From: Mitragyna speciosa
Taxonomy: Eukaryota > Streptophyta > Magnoliopsida > Gentianales > Rubiaceae
Length of the DNA stretch: 64,000 nt
Assembly (NCBI GenBank): GCA_024721245.1
Contig: CM045570.1
Location: 3,471,837 to 3,535,836, forward strand
Reading direction: 5' to 3'
In this document: positions 37,950 through 49,565 of the stretch, one piece after another
How positions within the stretch are numbered: position 1 is the stretch's first letter
How the letters are laid out: every line of letters starts with the position of its first letter
The notes under the pieces: generated by a model
What the model saw: only the letters and a program-made list of their open reading frames with translations
Database searches by the model: none
What the model was told of the DNA's origin: nothing
Position numbers and translations under genes: made by a program

Positions 37950-39230
37950 TATTCACTTTCTCTTCAATGAAAGGAGAGGACACACACTCACTCTTCATTT
38001 ATTGACTTAATCATCGAAGTATTTATGAGAATTAAATCTCCACGCATATGAGATTTCTTACTTAACAGGTTAGCTTTCTGGACGCGTACGTGGAACTTGT
38101 AAATTAAGGCTCTACAAGATGCATCATACACTTTATAGATTAATTCTTTGTTGTACTCTAGAAAACACACATAACACACACACATATATATGTCTGTGTG
38201 TGTGTGTGTGTGTAAGAACTCACTGGAAATGCGCACTATTTCTTTTTGAGTTTTTGTTTTTGTGTTTGAAATATGAAAAGTGTATAAAAAGACTTGGCGA
38301 AGACCTTCAAGTCTGTGGAAAGTTGAAAAATACTTTGAGGCCCACTGTCTATAATGATACAAAGGTTTTATGTGGGACCCATAGGATAACAGTGTTGTAA
38401 GCTTTTTGCTCCCGAGTTCATTTCTAACCCCACAATATAATTAAACTAATTAATAAAATGCTGCCTTGTACACTTGCTTGATGTTAAGGTATTCCTTTAT
38501 GCTGCCTTCGACAATTACTTATTGGTAAAGATAAAAAGAGTACCTAAAATAATAATATCTCGTATTTTTTGTAAACTACGAGATGGGTACGTTATACAAT
38601 GTGAAGTGGTAAGCTTTGTAAGCTTCTTGTCCATTGATTCTTATCGTTATAAAAATTGATCTAAAAAAAGTTGAAAGTCAAAATTCAAAAGTAAATTTTT
38701 AGTTACTTTTAATTTTAGATTGAAAAAAATTAAAAGTAGTAGAAAAAATAGTTTAGAACTTCTAAAACTAATTTTTCAAAATAATAAACTAAAAGAATGT
38801 GCATTGAAAATAGTAAGTTAATCATGTTTGGATGTCTACTAGCTTCCGTCATGATTCTTTTATCAAATAATATCAGCATCCACTTATTGAATAACTAAAT
38901 GAAAGGTGGAATAAATTTAAAATTTTAGTTAATCACGATCGTTGATCAAGTTGAAGACAATATGATGGTGGTCGTCCTTTTTTTTTTTTTTTTTGGTTTT
39001 CTGGGGAGGGAAGAAGAGAAAGAAAGGGGGCGGGGGATTGTTGGTCTATATTTTAAATGATGAGTTTTCTTTTTCTTTGAGGTGGGACGTCTTGTTATTG
39101 AATTTTCTTCGTCTTTTCATATATTTCCCTTTCTTCTTTTTGTTGTTTTGGTTAGAATTCTTTATTTTCCTTAGGTTGGAAAATAGAATAACATAAGAGA
39201 TTCATAGGAAAAAAGATGATGGATTATGGC
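37950..39230. repeat. Middle segment of A-B block, first occurrence
   Basis: From about 38.1 kb this aligns with 40.24-41.35 kb and with 52.1-52.85 plus 54.68-55.27 kb (for example the AGTAGTAGAAAAAATAGTTT and GTCTATATTTTAAATGATGA stretches). It includes a CACACA/TGTGTG self-complementary run at about 38168-38213. Open frames here are not conserved between copies, so I treat the segment as non-coding. Confidence 0.65.
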
Positions 39231-39960
39231 AGCCATTTTAACCTTTTCTTGTATTGGAAATGGATTATGGCAGCCATTTAGATGAAGAAAAATAAGGGAA
39301 TGGGAAAACTACAAATGATGAACACAAATATCTCATTTATTTTTTAAATTTTAAATTTCATAATTATGAGGATCCACTGATTTCAGCTCCCCAAATTCAG
39401 CTAACTGCAACAAATAATTAAAAGCAATTAAAATATGTTTAATTGCTTTTAAAAAAGATAAATAAATCTTAAAAATTAATTAATTAGTCATAAAATATCA
39501 AAAGTATTTACATCTTGCCTCATTTTTTAAATCTCCACCAAATATTACTTTTTCAAAACTCAATTATCTGACTAATATGAAATAAAAATTACTTAATCTA
39601 TTAAAATTTTACAAACAAATATATTAATAAGAAAGAGATGACCAATTTAAAAATAATTCAGGATATTTTAAGATATTTAGTTAGTGTTTTTGGGTTACAT
39701 TATCAAAATGGACTTGTTTTGTTATGAAAAATATAAATACAAGGCGTGTAAGGATAATTTTTAAAACCTGAGGACAAGTATGTGTAATTATGACAAACCT
39801 CAAGGGAGGTAAGTGAACTTATCCCTTGTTTATATAGCAATTGCTGGTCCCTTGGTAGACCACAAGTGAAGGAAAAGTTGTACTAATAGTAGTAGTCAAT
39901 GTGAGTCCACCATTTTTTGTCGGTCAATGTGAAAGATTAGGCAAGAAGGAAAAGCTTTAA
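39230..39960 (-). pseudogene. Relic of a family B copy (flanks only)
   Basis: 39240-39430 matches the 3' flank of gene B (42190-42360 and 56100-56290), and 39825-39955 matches the 5' flank (42960-43100), including the TATATAAAC promoter word and the GGTCCCTTGGTAGACCACAAG stretch on the plus strand. The coding region between them is missing and replaced by about 400 bases of AT-rich sequence ending in an ACCTCAAGGGAGGT word typical of MITE ends. It is a deleted or replaced B copy. Confidence 0.65.
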
Positions 39961-42578
39961 TGCTTACAAACAATTGAGGACTGACATACATTTTTACGAA
40001 GATTACACAAGAAATAAGTGTTTATTAAATGGTATAACGTGCTAAACTATTTATTAATATTTTTTTGGATTTGATCCACATGATTAAATCTATTGAGTTC
40101 ATATTAATCGAAATCACTAAAACTTTTATAGAAGATTAATTGTTTAAGAATTTAAATTTTATTTAAAATTATTCTCCGGTAATTACTATACTAGAAGAAG
40201 AGCGTAACGTTTGTATTGCATAAGTTTATAACTATTTTCTGAGAAGGATGCATCATAGACTACTTTATAGATTTACTCTTTGTTGTACTCTGGAGAAAAC
40301 ATATAAAAGAACACACTTGGAAATATAAAAGCAATAGAACTCACTGGAAATGCACACTATTTCTTTCAGTTTTGGTTTTTGTTTGAAATATGAAAAGTCT
40401 ATAAAATGACTTCGCGAAGACCTTCAAGTCATTGAAAATTTGGAAAATACTTTGCGGACCACTGTCTATCGTGATACAATGGTTTTATGTGGGACCCCTA
40501 CCTGGCTTACCTTCTTTGAATAAAATTAAGGATAACAATGTTGTATACAGGAAATAATAAAGAGTCGAGCAGTTAGAGTTCTATGTCTCTATAGATGTCA
40601 GGAGTTCGAATCTCACTAATACCAAATTTACTTCTCTTATTGTAATAGTATAGATTTGATAAAAAAAAAAAAAAAGTGTTGTATGCTTTTTGCTTTTATG
40701 CTGCATGAACTTGTTAAACTTGTTCTCTACTGATTCTTATCGTTATAAAAATTGATTCTAAAAAGTTGTATGCTTTTTGCTTTTATGTTGCATAAGCTTG
40801 TTAAACTGGTTCTCCACTGATTCTGATCGTTATAAAAATTTTTCTAAAATAGTTAAAAATCAAAATCTAAAAGTAAGTCTTTAATTACTTTTAATTTTAG
40901 ATTAAAAATTAAAAGTAGTTTATAACATATAAAACTAATTTTTTAAAATAAAAAACTAAAAGTATGTGCATTGGAAATAGTAAGGTATTCATGTTTGGAT
41001 GGCTCCTAGCTTCCGTCATGATTTCTTTATCAAATGATGTCAGCATCCACTTATTCAATAACTAAATGACAGGTGGAATAAATTTAACATTTTAGTTAAT
41101 CATCATCATTGATCGAGTTGAAGAGAATACGATGGTGGTGGGGTTTTGTTGGTCTATATTTTAAATGATGAGTTTTCCTTTTCTTTGAGGTGGGACGTTA
41201 TGTTATAGAATTTTCTTCGTCTTCTAATATATTTCCCCTTCTTCTTTTTGTTGTTTTGGTTAGAATTCTTTATTTTCCTTAGGTTGGAAAATAGAATAAC
41301 AAAAGAGATTCATAGGAAAAAAGATGATGGATTATGGAAGCCATTTTGGCCCGGATTGATGTACGGATCCAATGGTCAAGGCTTGCTTCATTAGATGGAT
41401 TGGTGGACTCAAATAGAAGTATAATTGGGGAGTAGTTAGATAACAGTAATAATTAGTTGACTAATACTTTTCACTTTCCAAGGAATAAAAAAGGAAAATA
41501 CAATTTGGATTATGATGTAGCATAATTAAGGATATTGCTCCACATTCGTCAAGGTGGGACCTTGAGAGTTACTCGAATATTGAGAGATTTTATTATAGAC
41601 AGAGTTCACAGATATGGCTCGTGTACCGGATTCATTCCAAAAAAAATTCTCAAATATCCAACATTTTCTTATCCTTTTACTTGTCTCCTTTTCTTTTTCT
41701 CAAACAAAAACCCATTATGATTCCTTCATCAAATGACGGTACCATCCAGTAAAAATATGGATTTACTTTGAGAGTTTGGTTGATTATAAGATTATTTATC
41801 AAACTGAGAAAATATGGGCTGTAAGGGGTCCTAAACTCTAAAATTGAGTTTTCTTTTTCCTTTAAGAGTGGGACCTCGTTTATTGGATTTATCCTTGTCT
41901 TCTTCTTTATTTTTGTTCGTCATTTTGGGTAGAATTCTTTAGCTTTTGTTAAAGTATGTTATTGTGCTTAATCATCAAAGATTGTATCTATTACTTTTGA
42001 TAATATCCATCACTTGATTTGTGTTTATCACTTAGGATTGTATCTACAATTTTCTTTATATCTATCATTTGGGAATTATACCTAACAATTCCCTTGATTT
42101 TCGAGTGTGTACGACCATAAAAACATACGCTTTATATTGAACACAGATCATCTTAAACATTTATATTACTAAATATATTAGATACAAATCATTTTAACCT
42201 TTGCTTGGATTGGAAATGGAGAGTAGATGAAGAAAAATAAGGGAATGAGAAAACAGATGATGAACACAAATATCTCATTTATTTTTTTAATTTTAAATTT
42301 CACAATTATGAGGATCCACTTATTACAACTTCCCAAACTCAGCTAACTGCAATATATTATGGTACAAGAGAAGAAACCTTGTACAGTACTGTACTGCATG
42401 CCAACCTCAGACTCAAGACTAACACTTTAGTCCCAAATAAACACTAGAAACATATAGATGATTAGCAGATAGCTAGGAAAAGGTAATTAAAATGCTAGTA
42501 CAAAGCAAAGTAATTGAAAATACATACGAAAACACACCGGAAAATACATCGTACTATAGTTCAATAATTTTTCCGACT
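39960..42578. repeat. Middle segment of A-B block, second occurrence, and gene B copy 1 3' flank
   Basis: Repeats the segment at 36.2-36.5 and 38.1-39.2 kb, then continues through 41.35-42.36 kb, which aligns with 55.27-56.29 kb. It contains the SINE at 40547-40676. Gene A is absent between the B relic and this segment, so one full A-B unit has been shortened. No coding region recognised. Confidence 0.65.
40547..40676 (+). mobile_element. tRNA-derived SINE, youngest copy
   Basis: About 130 bp: GAGTCGAGCAGTTAGAG head, B-box-like GAGTTCGAATCTC, body ending AATAGTATAGATTTGAT and a 15-base A tail. Perfect 8-bp target duplication TGTTGTAT (40539-40546 and 40677-40684). The paralogous stretch at 38390-38400 (CAGTGTTGTAAGC) has no insertion. 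Confidence 0.9.
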
Positions 42579-42851
42579 TCATTTTTTGTTCTTTTTTTCA
42601 TCGCGAAGTCCGCTGACATATATTCTGGGGTCACGCTGGAAGTCATCTCTATACATGGTTTCGCCATTCCTCCCTGGTGCTTTCATCTTCTTCCTGCCGT
42701 CATCGATTGGCACTTGCGCTGGTCCTTCTGAGGTCGATCCGAAAGCCCTATAAACCTCCCATGCAGCAAAACCGGCTGCTGCTGCAGCTGCTAACATCCC
42801 ACCAATGCTTGGCCCATCATCTTTTCCTTTTCCTTTTCCTCTACTTTCCAT
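42579..42851 (-). CDS. Family B small protein, copy 1 (unrecognised)
   Basis: Single-exon frame of 90 residues on the minus strand; no family name recognised. Residues 1-16 are Gly/Lys/Asp-rich (MESRGKGKGKDDGPS). Residues 17-37 form an Ala/Gly-rich helix (GGMLAAAAAAGFAAWEVYRA) long enough for one membrane span but weakly hydrophobic. The rest is charged: DDGRKKMKAPG (51-60), M66, R68, F71, Y78, R83, ending DEKKNKK. Copy 2 at 56457 differs by in-frame changes and one in-frame length change after residue 40, so the frame has been maintained. It faces gene A (tail to tail). The tail motif is shared with family A. Promoter word TATATAAAC lies about 110 bases upstream. Confidence 0.8.
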   Translation of the reverse strand: MESRGKGKGKDDGPSIGGMLAAAAAAGFAAWEVYRAFGSTSEGPAQVPIDDGRKKMKAPGRNGETMYRDDFQRDPRIYVSGLRDEKKNKK

Positions 42852-42961
42852 CGTAGAATTTTATTCTTATTGTTTTCACAGAAATGGTCTGTGTAGCTTA
42901 ACTTTGATTTTCTGTTGTTCTTCTTGCACTGGCACGCTCATTCCTTCCTTTGCTTTGGTTT

Positions 42962-42971
42962 GTTTATATAG
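42962..42971 (-). promoter_or_regulatory. TATA box of gene B copy 1
   Basis: CTATATAAAC on the minus strand, about 110 bases before the ATG. The relic at 39829 keeps the same word. The pseudogene (near 47285) and B copy 2 (near 56816) have TACATAAAC instead, a one-base change in the core. Confidence 0.55.
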
Positions 42972-44100
42972 CAACTGCTGGTCCCTTGGTGGACCACACG
43001 GCAAGGAAAAGTTGTACGATCAGTACTAGTCAATGTGAGTCCACCATTTTTATCGGTAAATGTGAAAGATTAGGCAGGAAGGAAAAGCTTTAATGCTTAC
43101 ACACTATAGTTCCTAACATGTGTACTGGTTAATGGTAGCAATTAATGTTAGAATGAACCCAACCAATCTTTCAAGACAAGGTTCATTTTTCTCCCTCAAT
43201 ACACATCATGAATATCATTCTTTTCAACAAATTGTCTATGGGTATGGATCAAAATTGACGAGTAAATTACTTAAGTGAAAGACGAAAACAATGATTATTT
43301 TCACAAAGGTTGAAAAAATACATTTGCGATCACGGTCATAGCGGACCGTGTAGGCACAAGAAGGACCTGTATGTAGGCCACAAATATATGCGTCACACGC
43401 CACATTGAATGTGGTCCATGGAAGAGATTCCTTAACTAGTAGTACTAGTAGTAGTAGTTAATGTGATACATAGAAGAGATTTCTAGATGAGTTATTGTAG
43501 GAGTTGATGTGAGTTCATTTAATTACTGAGACTCGTCGATTGTCTAAGTAAAATTCAAATTTGAATCTTGCAATAGACTTTTATTGATTGGTAATCTGTA
43601 AAAACTATAATAAGTTGTAAAAGATGCGCTTGTACTTGTACTCGACTTAAAATGGGTAATCTTACATGTGGAATCATAAACGAGCCGAGTCGAGTCGAGT
43701 ATTTTCCGTTTGAGTCTGTGCTCATTTAATAAACGAGTGAGCTCGAACTCGCTCGTTTATTAAACGAGCGCTAGTTCGAATCGAGAATACTTGACTCACC
43801 GTGTGTACAACTCCAGTCCTAAACTTTATGGAGTTCGCTCGTTTATTAAACGAATCAAAATTTATGTTTAACTATATGAACGAGTTGAACTCAAGTTTTC
43901 ACGAGTCAACTCGAACTTTGTTCGCGAACAATTTAGTTCAAATACATGTAAATGTGTTATTCGAGCCAAGTATTTCATATTCTAACGAGCGAGCTTGAAT
44001 TTGCTTATTTATTAAATGAGTCAAAATTTGTGTTCGAACTCACCTCTTTTATTCATAGGAATGAGTCGAGCTCGAGCTTTTATAGCTCTATTTAGGAGTC
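42972..44100. other. Gene B copy 1 upstream region with CGAG-rich insertion
   Basis: Up to about 43660 this aligns with 57400-57550 and 58560-60680 (minus their insertions). At 43460-43467 it holds AATGTGAT, the intact target of the hAT-like element at 58803. Between about 43673 and 44090 there is an insertion relative to 60660, rich in CGAGTCGAG and GAGCTCGAG words, likely a truncated relative of the same hAT-like family. The 65-codon frame at 43801 lies inside this insertion and is not supported. Confidence 0.5.
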
Positions 44101-46020
44101 CTTTATTTGTATTGGCCTTGAAATGGGTAATACATGTTGAACCCACAAAATTTAGGAGGAGAAGAAAAATAAAATAAGTTCACAATGATATTTCATACAA
44201 TAAAAAAAGTCATAAAAAAAAAGCGCCAGTACCTGCATTGGCCTTAAAATGGGTAACTTTATATGTAGAATATACAAAATTTAGGTGGTCAAATTAACTC
44301 ATAGAATTACATAGTTGAGGATAAATAATCACAATAAATACATGGAAAGAGAAGAATAAAAAGTTTATAATAATATCACATACAATGAAAATACTCAAGA
44401 GTAGTCTTTGTGGACTGCCTATAAATTCTCTGGATTCTATAGATCATTGAGGACTCTTGGTAAAACTATTTGTGGACTACCTATGAATTATCTAGATTCA
44501 ATGGATTATTGAGGACTCTCGTTAAAACTATAACAACAACTATACTATTTATGACTAACTGAACTTCGTGAGCAAGAAATACCCAGTAGAAGAAATTACT
44601 AAATAAACCGCTCTACTATTAAATAGAAAACTAACAATAATCAAATCAGAACCTTCTAGGCTTGTTTAATTCTTCCAGCATTGCCTCCCTTAAATCAAAC
44701 TCTCTGTTAAATCTAGTCCAATGCCCAATTAAAACCTTCTAGGCTTGTTAAATTCTTCTAGCATTGCCTCCCTTAAATCAAACTCTCTATTAAATCAAGT
44801 CCGATGCCATCATGATCTTAGATTTCTATTGAAAAATAAATCAAGTTCTGTGTTGAATCAAGTCCAATGCCATCATGAGCTTGGATTTATATTGAAAAAT
44901 TTGTCGATATGTGTATGATATATAACAACTTGTAGTTGACCTTTATCTTCAAATATCAATAGATAAATTTTATATTTATCAAATAATTTTTCAACCAACT
45001 CTTTTTGATCAAAATATTTACTTATACAAACTCATTAATTATCTGAGTCACCATAGTTGCTCTCATAAGAATTACTAACATAATTACCAAAAAAAAATAA
45101 TAATCTTCTTTCTTGACAAATTTTTCATTATCCAATAATTTAAAAACCCATGTAACACAATTTTCAAATAATTTATCCACTTTAGGAAATAAAGTTTTAT
45201 CACCATTCCATTTTTTATCCTTAAACAGTTACTCAACTCCAATAAGATCTAAATTGTTAGCCTAATTAACAATTTCTTTGATTTGAGAATCTTGAGCCTT
45301 CAATCCAACATCACCAATTTTAGCATAAATTTTTCTTTCACCATTGCATGAGTGCTAGATAACTAAAGATTTTCATCCATAATATTTTCTTCTTTCTTTG
45401 TCAACTTAACAAATTCCTCTTTATTAATGACAAATTCTTCAGTTGCAATCACCATAAATAATGTATCCAAAACAAAACTTTCACCCAAATCAAAATTTAC
45501 ATAAGCATTTTTAATAAATTTATCCTCATCAAAAAATACCTCCTTCCAAAAACCAAATTTAGGTTTTTCATATGGATTTGGCAGGAGTTGATTTGTTTTA
45601 AAATAAATATCTCTCCAAATTATGTGAGGTACTTGAGAATAAAGAGATAATCTTCTATAGATTTTTCCACTCATTAATTTAAACATAATCTGAAAAAATA
45701 ATATTTTCTTCTTTTCTTGAATTTCTCCTGATAAATGACAGGGTAAATTTCCATTGAGAATATCATCTAAATCACATTGTTTGATATATTTTTTCATTAT
45801 CTTTTCCCTTTTTTTCTCTCTTGACTACTAGGATAAGTGCAGAAAATTCAAAATATTTTTACCATTGACTAAATCTTTATTCATCGTACGATCACAAAAA
45901 ATTTGATTTATTGCATAAATAATTTTTTCTTCTCTTGCTCTGCAATTTATTTATTCTACTTGGTTAATAATTAAATTGAACTCTTCAATTTCACAACTCC
46001 ATATAATCAAATCTTCTGAC
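44100..46020 (-). repeat. Repeated module f, copy 1
   Basis: About 1.9 kb that recurs at 60640-62960 (with a MITE inside) and in shortened form at 63060-63420. Shared landmarks include TTAAAATGGGTAAC, AAATAATCACAA, the GTCTTTGTGGACTGCC stretch and an AT-rich protein-coding remnant on the minus strand. The nature of the module (gene relic or mobile element) is unresolved; no terminal repeats or target duplication found. Confidence 0.6.
45363..45797 (-). CDS. Unidentified ORF in module f (possible gene remnant)
   Basis: An open frame of 144 codons, rich in Lys/Phe/Ile/Asn, with a clear protein-like pattern (hydrophobic residues spaced within a charged sequence; words such as PHIIWRDIYFKTNQLLPNP and KFGFWKEVFFDEDKF). 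I recognise no family. The homologous frame at 62345-62760 keeps most of these words but has gaps and stops. Frames to the left (about 44940-45360) show matching protein-like sequence with internal stops, so the original protein was longer and this copy is truncated. It may be a degraded host gene or a mobile-element or virus-derived gene; the sequence alone does not decide. Confidence 0.35.
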   Translation of the reverse strand: MKKYIKQCDLDDILNGNLPCHLSGEIQEKKKILFFQIMFKLMSGKIYRRLSLYSQVPHIIWRDIYFKTNQLLPNPYEKPKFGFWKEVFFDEDKFIKNAYVNFDLGESFVLDTLFMVIATEEFVINKEEFVKLTKKEENIMDENL

Positions 46021-46221
46021 AGGAAACCTTGTACTGCCTACCAACCTCTCAGACTCAGATTCAACTTTCTGGTTCCAAATAAACACTAGAAACATAGATG
46101 ATTAGCAACTAGGTAGGAAAAGGTAAAATACTAGTACAAAGCAAAGTAATAGAAAATACACACATGAAAACTCACTGGAAATACCTAGTATTATAGTTCA
46201 CTAATTTTTTCAATTTTATTT

Positions 46222-47186
46222 TTTGTTCTTTTTTTTCATCGCGAAGTCCGCGGAAATATCTAGTGGTGTCACGCTGGAAGCCATCCCTAAAGATGGTTTC
46301 GCCATTCCTCCCCCGGTGATTTCATCTTCTTCCTGCCATCTGAGGCCGATCCGAAAACCTTATAAATAGGGGTGGGCAAAAATAACCGGAAAATCGAAAA
46401 AATCGCAATAACCGGTTCATTTCGAACCGAAAAATGAGGGTAACCGAACCGAATTTTGAAAGCGGTTAGGTTAACCGAACCTTCATTTGTAAAAGCGGTT
46501 CCGGTTCCGGGTATCAATTTTCAAAAACCGCGGTTAACCGAACCGGTCCATATACACGTCTTAAAGGCTAATATTTGTAATTTTATAGAGGAATTGAGGA
46601 ATATTAATTCATATCATTTTCAAGTTTAAGATTATTTTAAAACTTAAATATCGTATTTAATTTTTCTTTCAATTTAATTTCTTGATGCTAACTAAAAAAT
46701 TATTTTCCTATAATTGAAATACATAAATTTTTTACTCTTAAAAAGAGCAATCTTTTTTAACCTTTTTTACTTTTAAAAAGAGTAGATGCAAGAGTTTCAA
46801 TTGTAATCTTATTGCTTGTTTTTTAAAGTAATTGAAATTGTATAAGCATTTTTTTAATTTGAGCAAAGGTTTATGTTATAATATTTTGATCTATTTTGTC
46901 AAATTAACTTAAACTATACGGTTCCGGTTACTCCGCGGTACCCGACCCTCTTTAACCGGGTAACCGATAAGCGGTTAACCGATTAATGAGGGTCGGATAC
47001 GGTTTATAAATTAGGCGAACCGGTACAAGCGGTTCCGGTTCGAATATTAGGTGTGTGGACCGGTTAACCGGTCCATGCCCATCCCTACTTATAAATCCCC
47101 CATGCAGCAAGACCTATACCAGCAACTGCCAGCAACATCTCACCAATGCTTGCTTCATTCTCTTTTTGTTTTTTCTCTTATGATTC
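46222..47186 (-). pseudogene. Family B pseudogene split by a hAT-like MITE
   Basis: The C-terminal half lies at 46222-46358 and the N-terminal half at 47096-47186, both on the minus strand, separated by the element at 46367-47087. The joined halves align with genes at 42579 and 56457 (SIG-M, LAAWGIYK, VFGSASDGRKKMKSPG). There is also a one-base insertion in a G run near 46311-46315 that shifts the frame to an early TAG, an extra A in the 3' A-run, and a diverged start region. So it is broken in at least three ways. Confidence 0.85.
46367..47087. mobile_element. 721-bp hAT-like MITE in the family B pseudogene
   Basis: Ends TAGGGGTGGGCA and TGCCCATCCCTA, perfect 12-bp terminal inverted repeats of the type seen in hAT elements, flanked by an exact 8-bp target duplication CTTATAAA (46359-46366 and 47088-47095). 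The sub-terminal regions are dense in AACCGG/GGTTAACC words in both orientations and can fold; the centre is AT-rich. No coding capacity. Confidence 0.9.
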
Positions 47187-47189
47187 ATC

Positions 47190-49090
47190 ATAAACATCTT
47201 AATCAATTTTCGCAAAATGAGTTTGGTAGTTTAACTTTGATTGTCTATTCTTATTATACTGGCATATTCATTTACTTTGTTTGTTTATGTAGCAATTACT
47301 GGTCCCTTGGATGATCACAAGTTAAGGAATAGTTATTCTACTAGTCAGTCTGAGCCCACCATTTTTGTCGGTCGTTCGCAATCTTTATTGGAAATTCTAT
47401 ACTAGGTAACGGTAGCAATTAATTAGAATATACCCAATCAATCTTTCAAGACACGGTTCATATTTCTCCCTCAACACACATCAAGAATATGTCAAGGGTA
47501 TAGTTCTTGCTTTTGATAAAGTAACTTTCAATACATTGTCTATGGTTATGGATTAAAATTGACAAGTAAATTACTTAAGTAAAAGACGAAAATTATAATT
47601 ATATTCACAGAAGTGTGAAAAATACTTTTGCGACCACGGTCCACAGTATGTAGGCGTACAATTTTTTTGTGTCACGGTCCACATCAATCGTGATCCATGG
47701 AAATATATTTTCAGACGAGTTATAGAAGTAGACTCATCTAATAAATCTCGTTCACTCTACTTGAAACAACTCGAGTTGAATCCCGCACTAATAGCTTGTC
47801 GCTTGTTTTATTTCAAAACAACTCAAGCTCAAATCTCACACTAGTATACTCTCATCGGACGGTAGCAACCAATAAGAAAATGAATTTATAGCCAGCCTTA
47901 AAATGGATAAATTCCCGTTCTCTTGAACATTTTTTGACCCAGAGAAAAAAAGCCAATATAAGTCCACTAATGTTTTGCCGATGAATGGAGAAGCTTGGGG
48001 ATTAGGGGTTTAATAGATCTGCTGTTCTACTTTTCCTGTTACACTCATTGATGTGGTGACACGTATCCAATTAGAATCAAACTTCTTTGTAACTTCTTAT
48101 CACAGAGGACACGTGTCACCCCATCAACGCACGTAACATAAAGTATAACAGAAAAAGTGTAACAAAGGACCCGGAACCGATTTTTGAGGCCGGGGGGAGG
48201 GGGATGCTTACTAATTAACAAATGCATCTCATATCTGCAGGAATAAGAATCAAAGGTGTTTTGGAATGGATTGTGAATTTGGTTTAGGTCTCTTTTTTCC
48301 CTTTCTCCCAGTAGGCCTTGTGCCGAGTTTATCAAAAAAAAAAAGTGTGGAACCAAATGCGATAACAAATTCCTACTTTAACAAAGAAAAGATGCCCTAA
48401 TCAATAAATAGGTGCTTTATGGTATGATTTGATTAAGGATTCCTTGTAGAGTACAACAATTAAACGATGCCCCCAGTCGCGTAAAATAAAATTGAGCATC
48501 CAGAATCTAATATTGAGTCTTCCATTTCTATTAGCTGAGATCTCATATTATTCAACTTACCTCGCCTATACTTGATTTCACTTCTTTAATATTTTTGGGT
48601 AAAACTCTTTATTAATAATTTTTTGTTTTACAGAAATGAATCTAAATACCTGACACATGCATAAAATGAAGATTCAAAAATTCTAAATAGAAATTAAGTG
48701 CTACGTGTTTAGATATATTTGTAAAAAAAATTTCTACACTATCACTGTGGGAAAGATTAATCCTACACCATACATTTTCTTTTAGACAAATGAATCTAAA
48801 TACATGTCACATGTATAAAATGAAGAATAAAAATGTAAATAAAAATAAAGTGTTATATATCTTGATATATTTGTACAAAAAAGTTTATACTGTAGGAAAG
48901 ATTTATCCTGTAAAAGATTTATAGTGCATAGATAAGAGGAAGATATTTTCTCAACTTGAGGTCCATTAATTTAGTGTAATTAACTAAATCTCAAGATGAT
49001 GATATTAATGGTCATCCTTAAGTATCCTTGAGTGTCTAATTAAGTAGTTGCACAATAGTATCTATTTTTATTTCTTATCATACCCATCCA
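47190..49090. other. Spacer between the B pseudogene and gene A copy 2
   Basis: 47270-47600 aligns with the 5' flank of gene B copy 1 (42960-43300). 47945-48430 aligns with 63460-63730. 48560-49090 aligns with the region upstream of gene A copy 1 (34620-34980). No gene recognised; the 107-codon minus frame at 48045 has no family feature. Confidence 0.55.
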
Positions 49091-49097
49091 ACTCTTT

Positions 49098-49224
49098 TGG
49101 AAACAAATAGAGGGTCGAGCAATTAGAGCTTATGAGTCTACCCTAGAATTCAGGGGTTCGAATCCCATTACTACCATTCCCTATTCCCCATTTGTAATAG
49201 TATAGGTTTATAAAAAAAAAAAAA
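49098..49224 (+). mobile_element. tRNA-derived SINE
   Basis: AGGGTCGAGCAATTAGAGC head, B box GGTTCGAATCC, body ending AATAGTATAGGTTTAT and an A-run of 13. Candidate degenerate target duplication CCAACTCTTTTGG and CCAACATATTTGG. Copy 1 of the block lacks it (34970-34985). Confidence 0.8.
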
Positions 49225-49258
49225 ATCCCAACATATTTGGGGAGGCGTAGAAAAGCTA

Positions 49259-49481
49259 AGGGGGTGTTTGGTTTAGGGGAATCAAGGAGGGGAATGGGTA
49301 TCACAAGTAATGATACCCATTGTTGATGTTTGTTAAACAACTATCACTATCATTCAATGGGAATGATAGTGATTAATTGTGGTGTTAATGATTCCCCCCA
49401 AAATACTAGTCTATCAAACCCATTAACCCGAGCAAAAACACACCCATTAAAAAATATATATTTTTTGAGTTACCTACTCTC

Positions 49482-49565
<84 letters not shown>

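Larger units (their letters stand above)
34600..43140. repeat. A-B duplication block, copy 1
   Basis: Aligns in order with 48560-57540. Shared landmarks include the promoter and coding region of gene A, its 3' flank (GATCAAAGATCAGAT), the CATTTTTACNAAGATTTACAC stretch, the AGCTTCCGTCATGATTC stretch, the CATTGATGTACGGATCC stretch, and gene B with its flanks. Copy 1 also contains an internal second round of the middle part (39.96-41.35 kb repeats 36.2-36.5 and 38.1-39.2 kb). Differences between copies are mostly transposon insertions, listed separately. Confidence 0.85.

Noticed and set aside
40547..40676. tRNA gene, because of the GAGTTCGAATCTC word
   Set aside because: Only a B-box-like word is present; there is no paired acceptor stem or anticodon arm, but there is an A tail and a target duplication, so it is a SINE.
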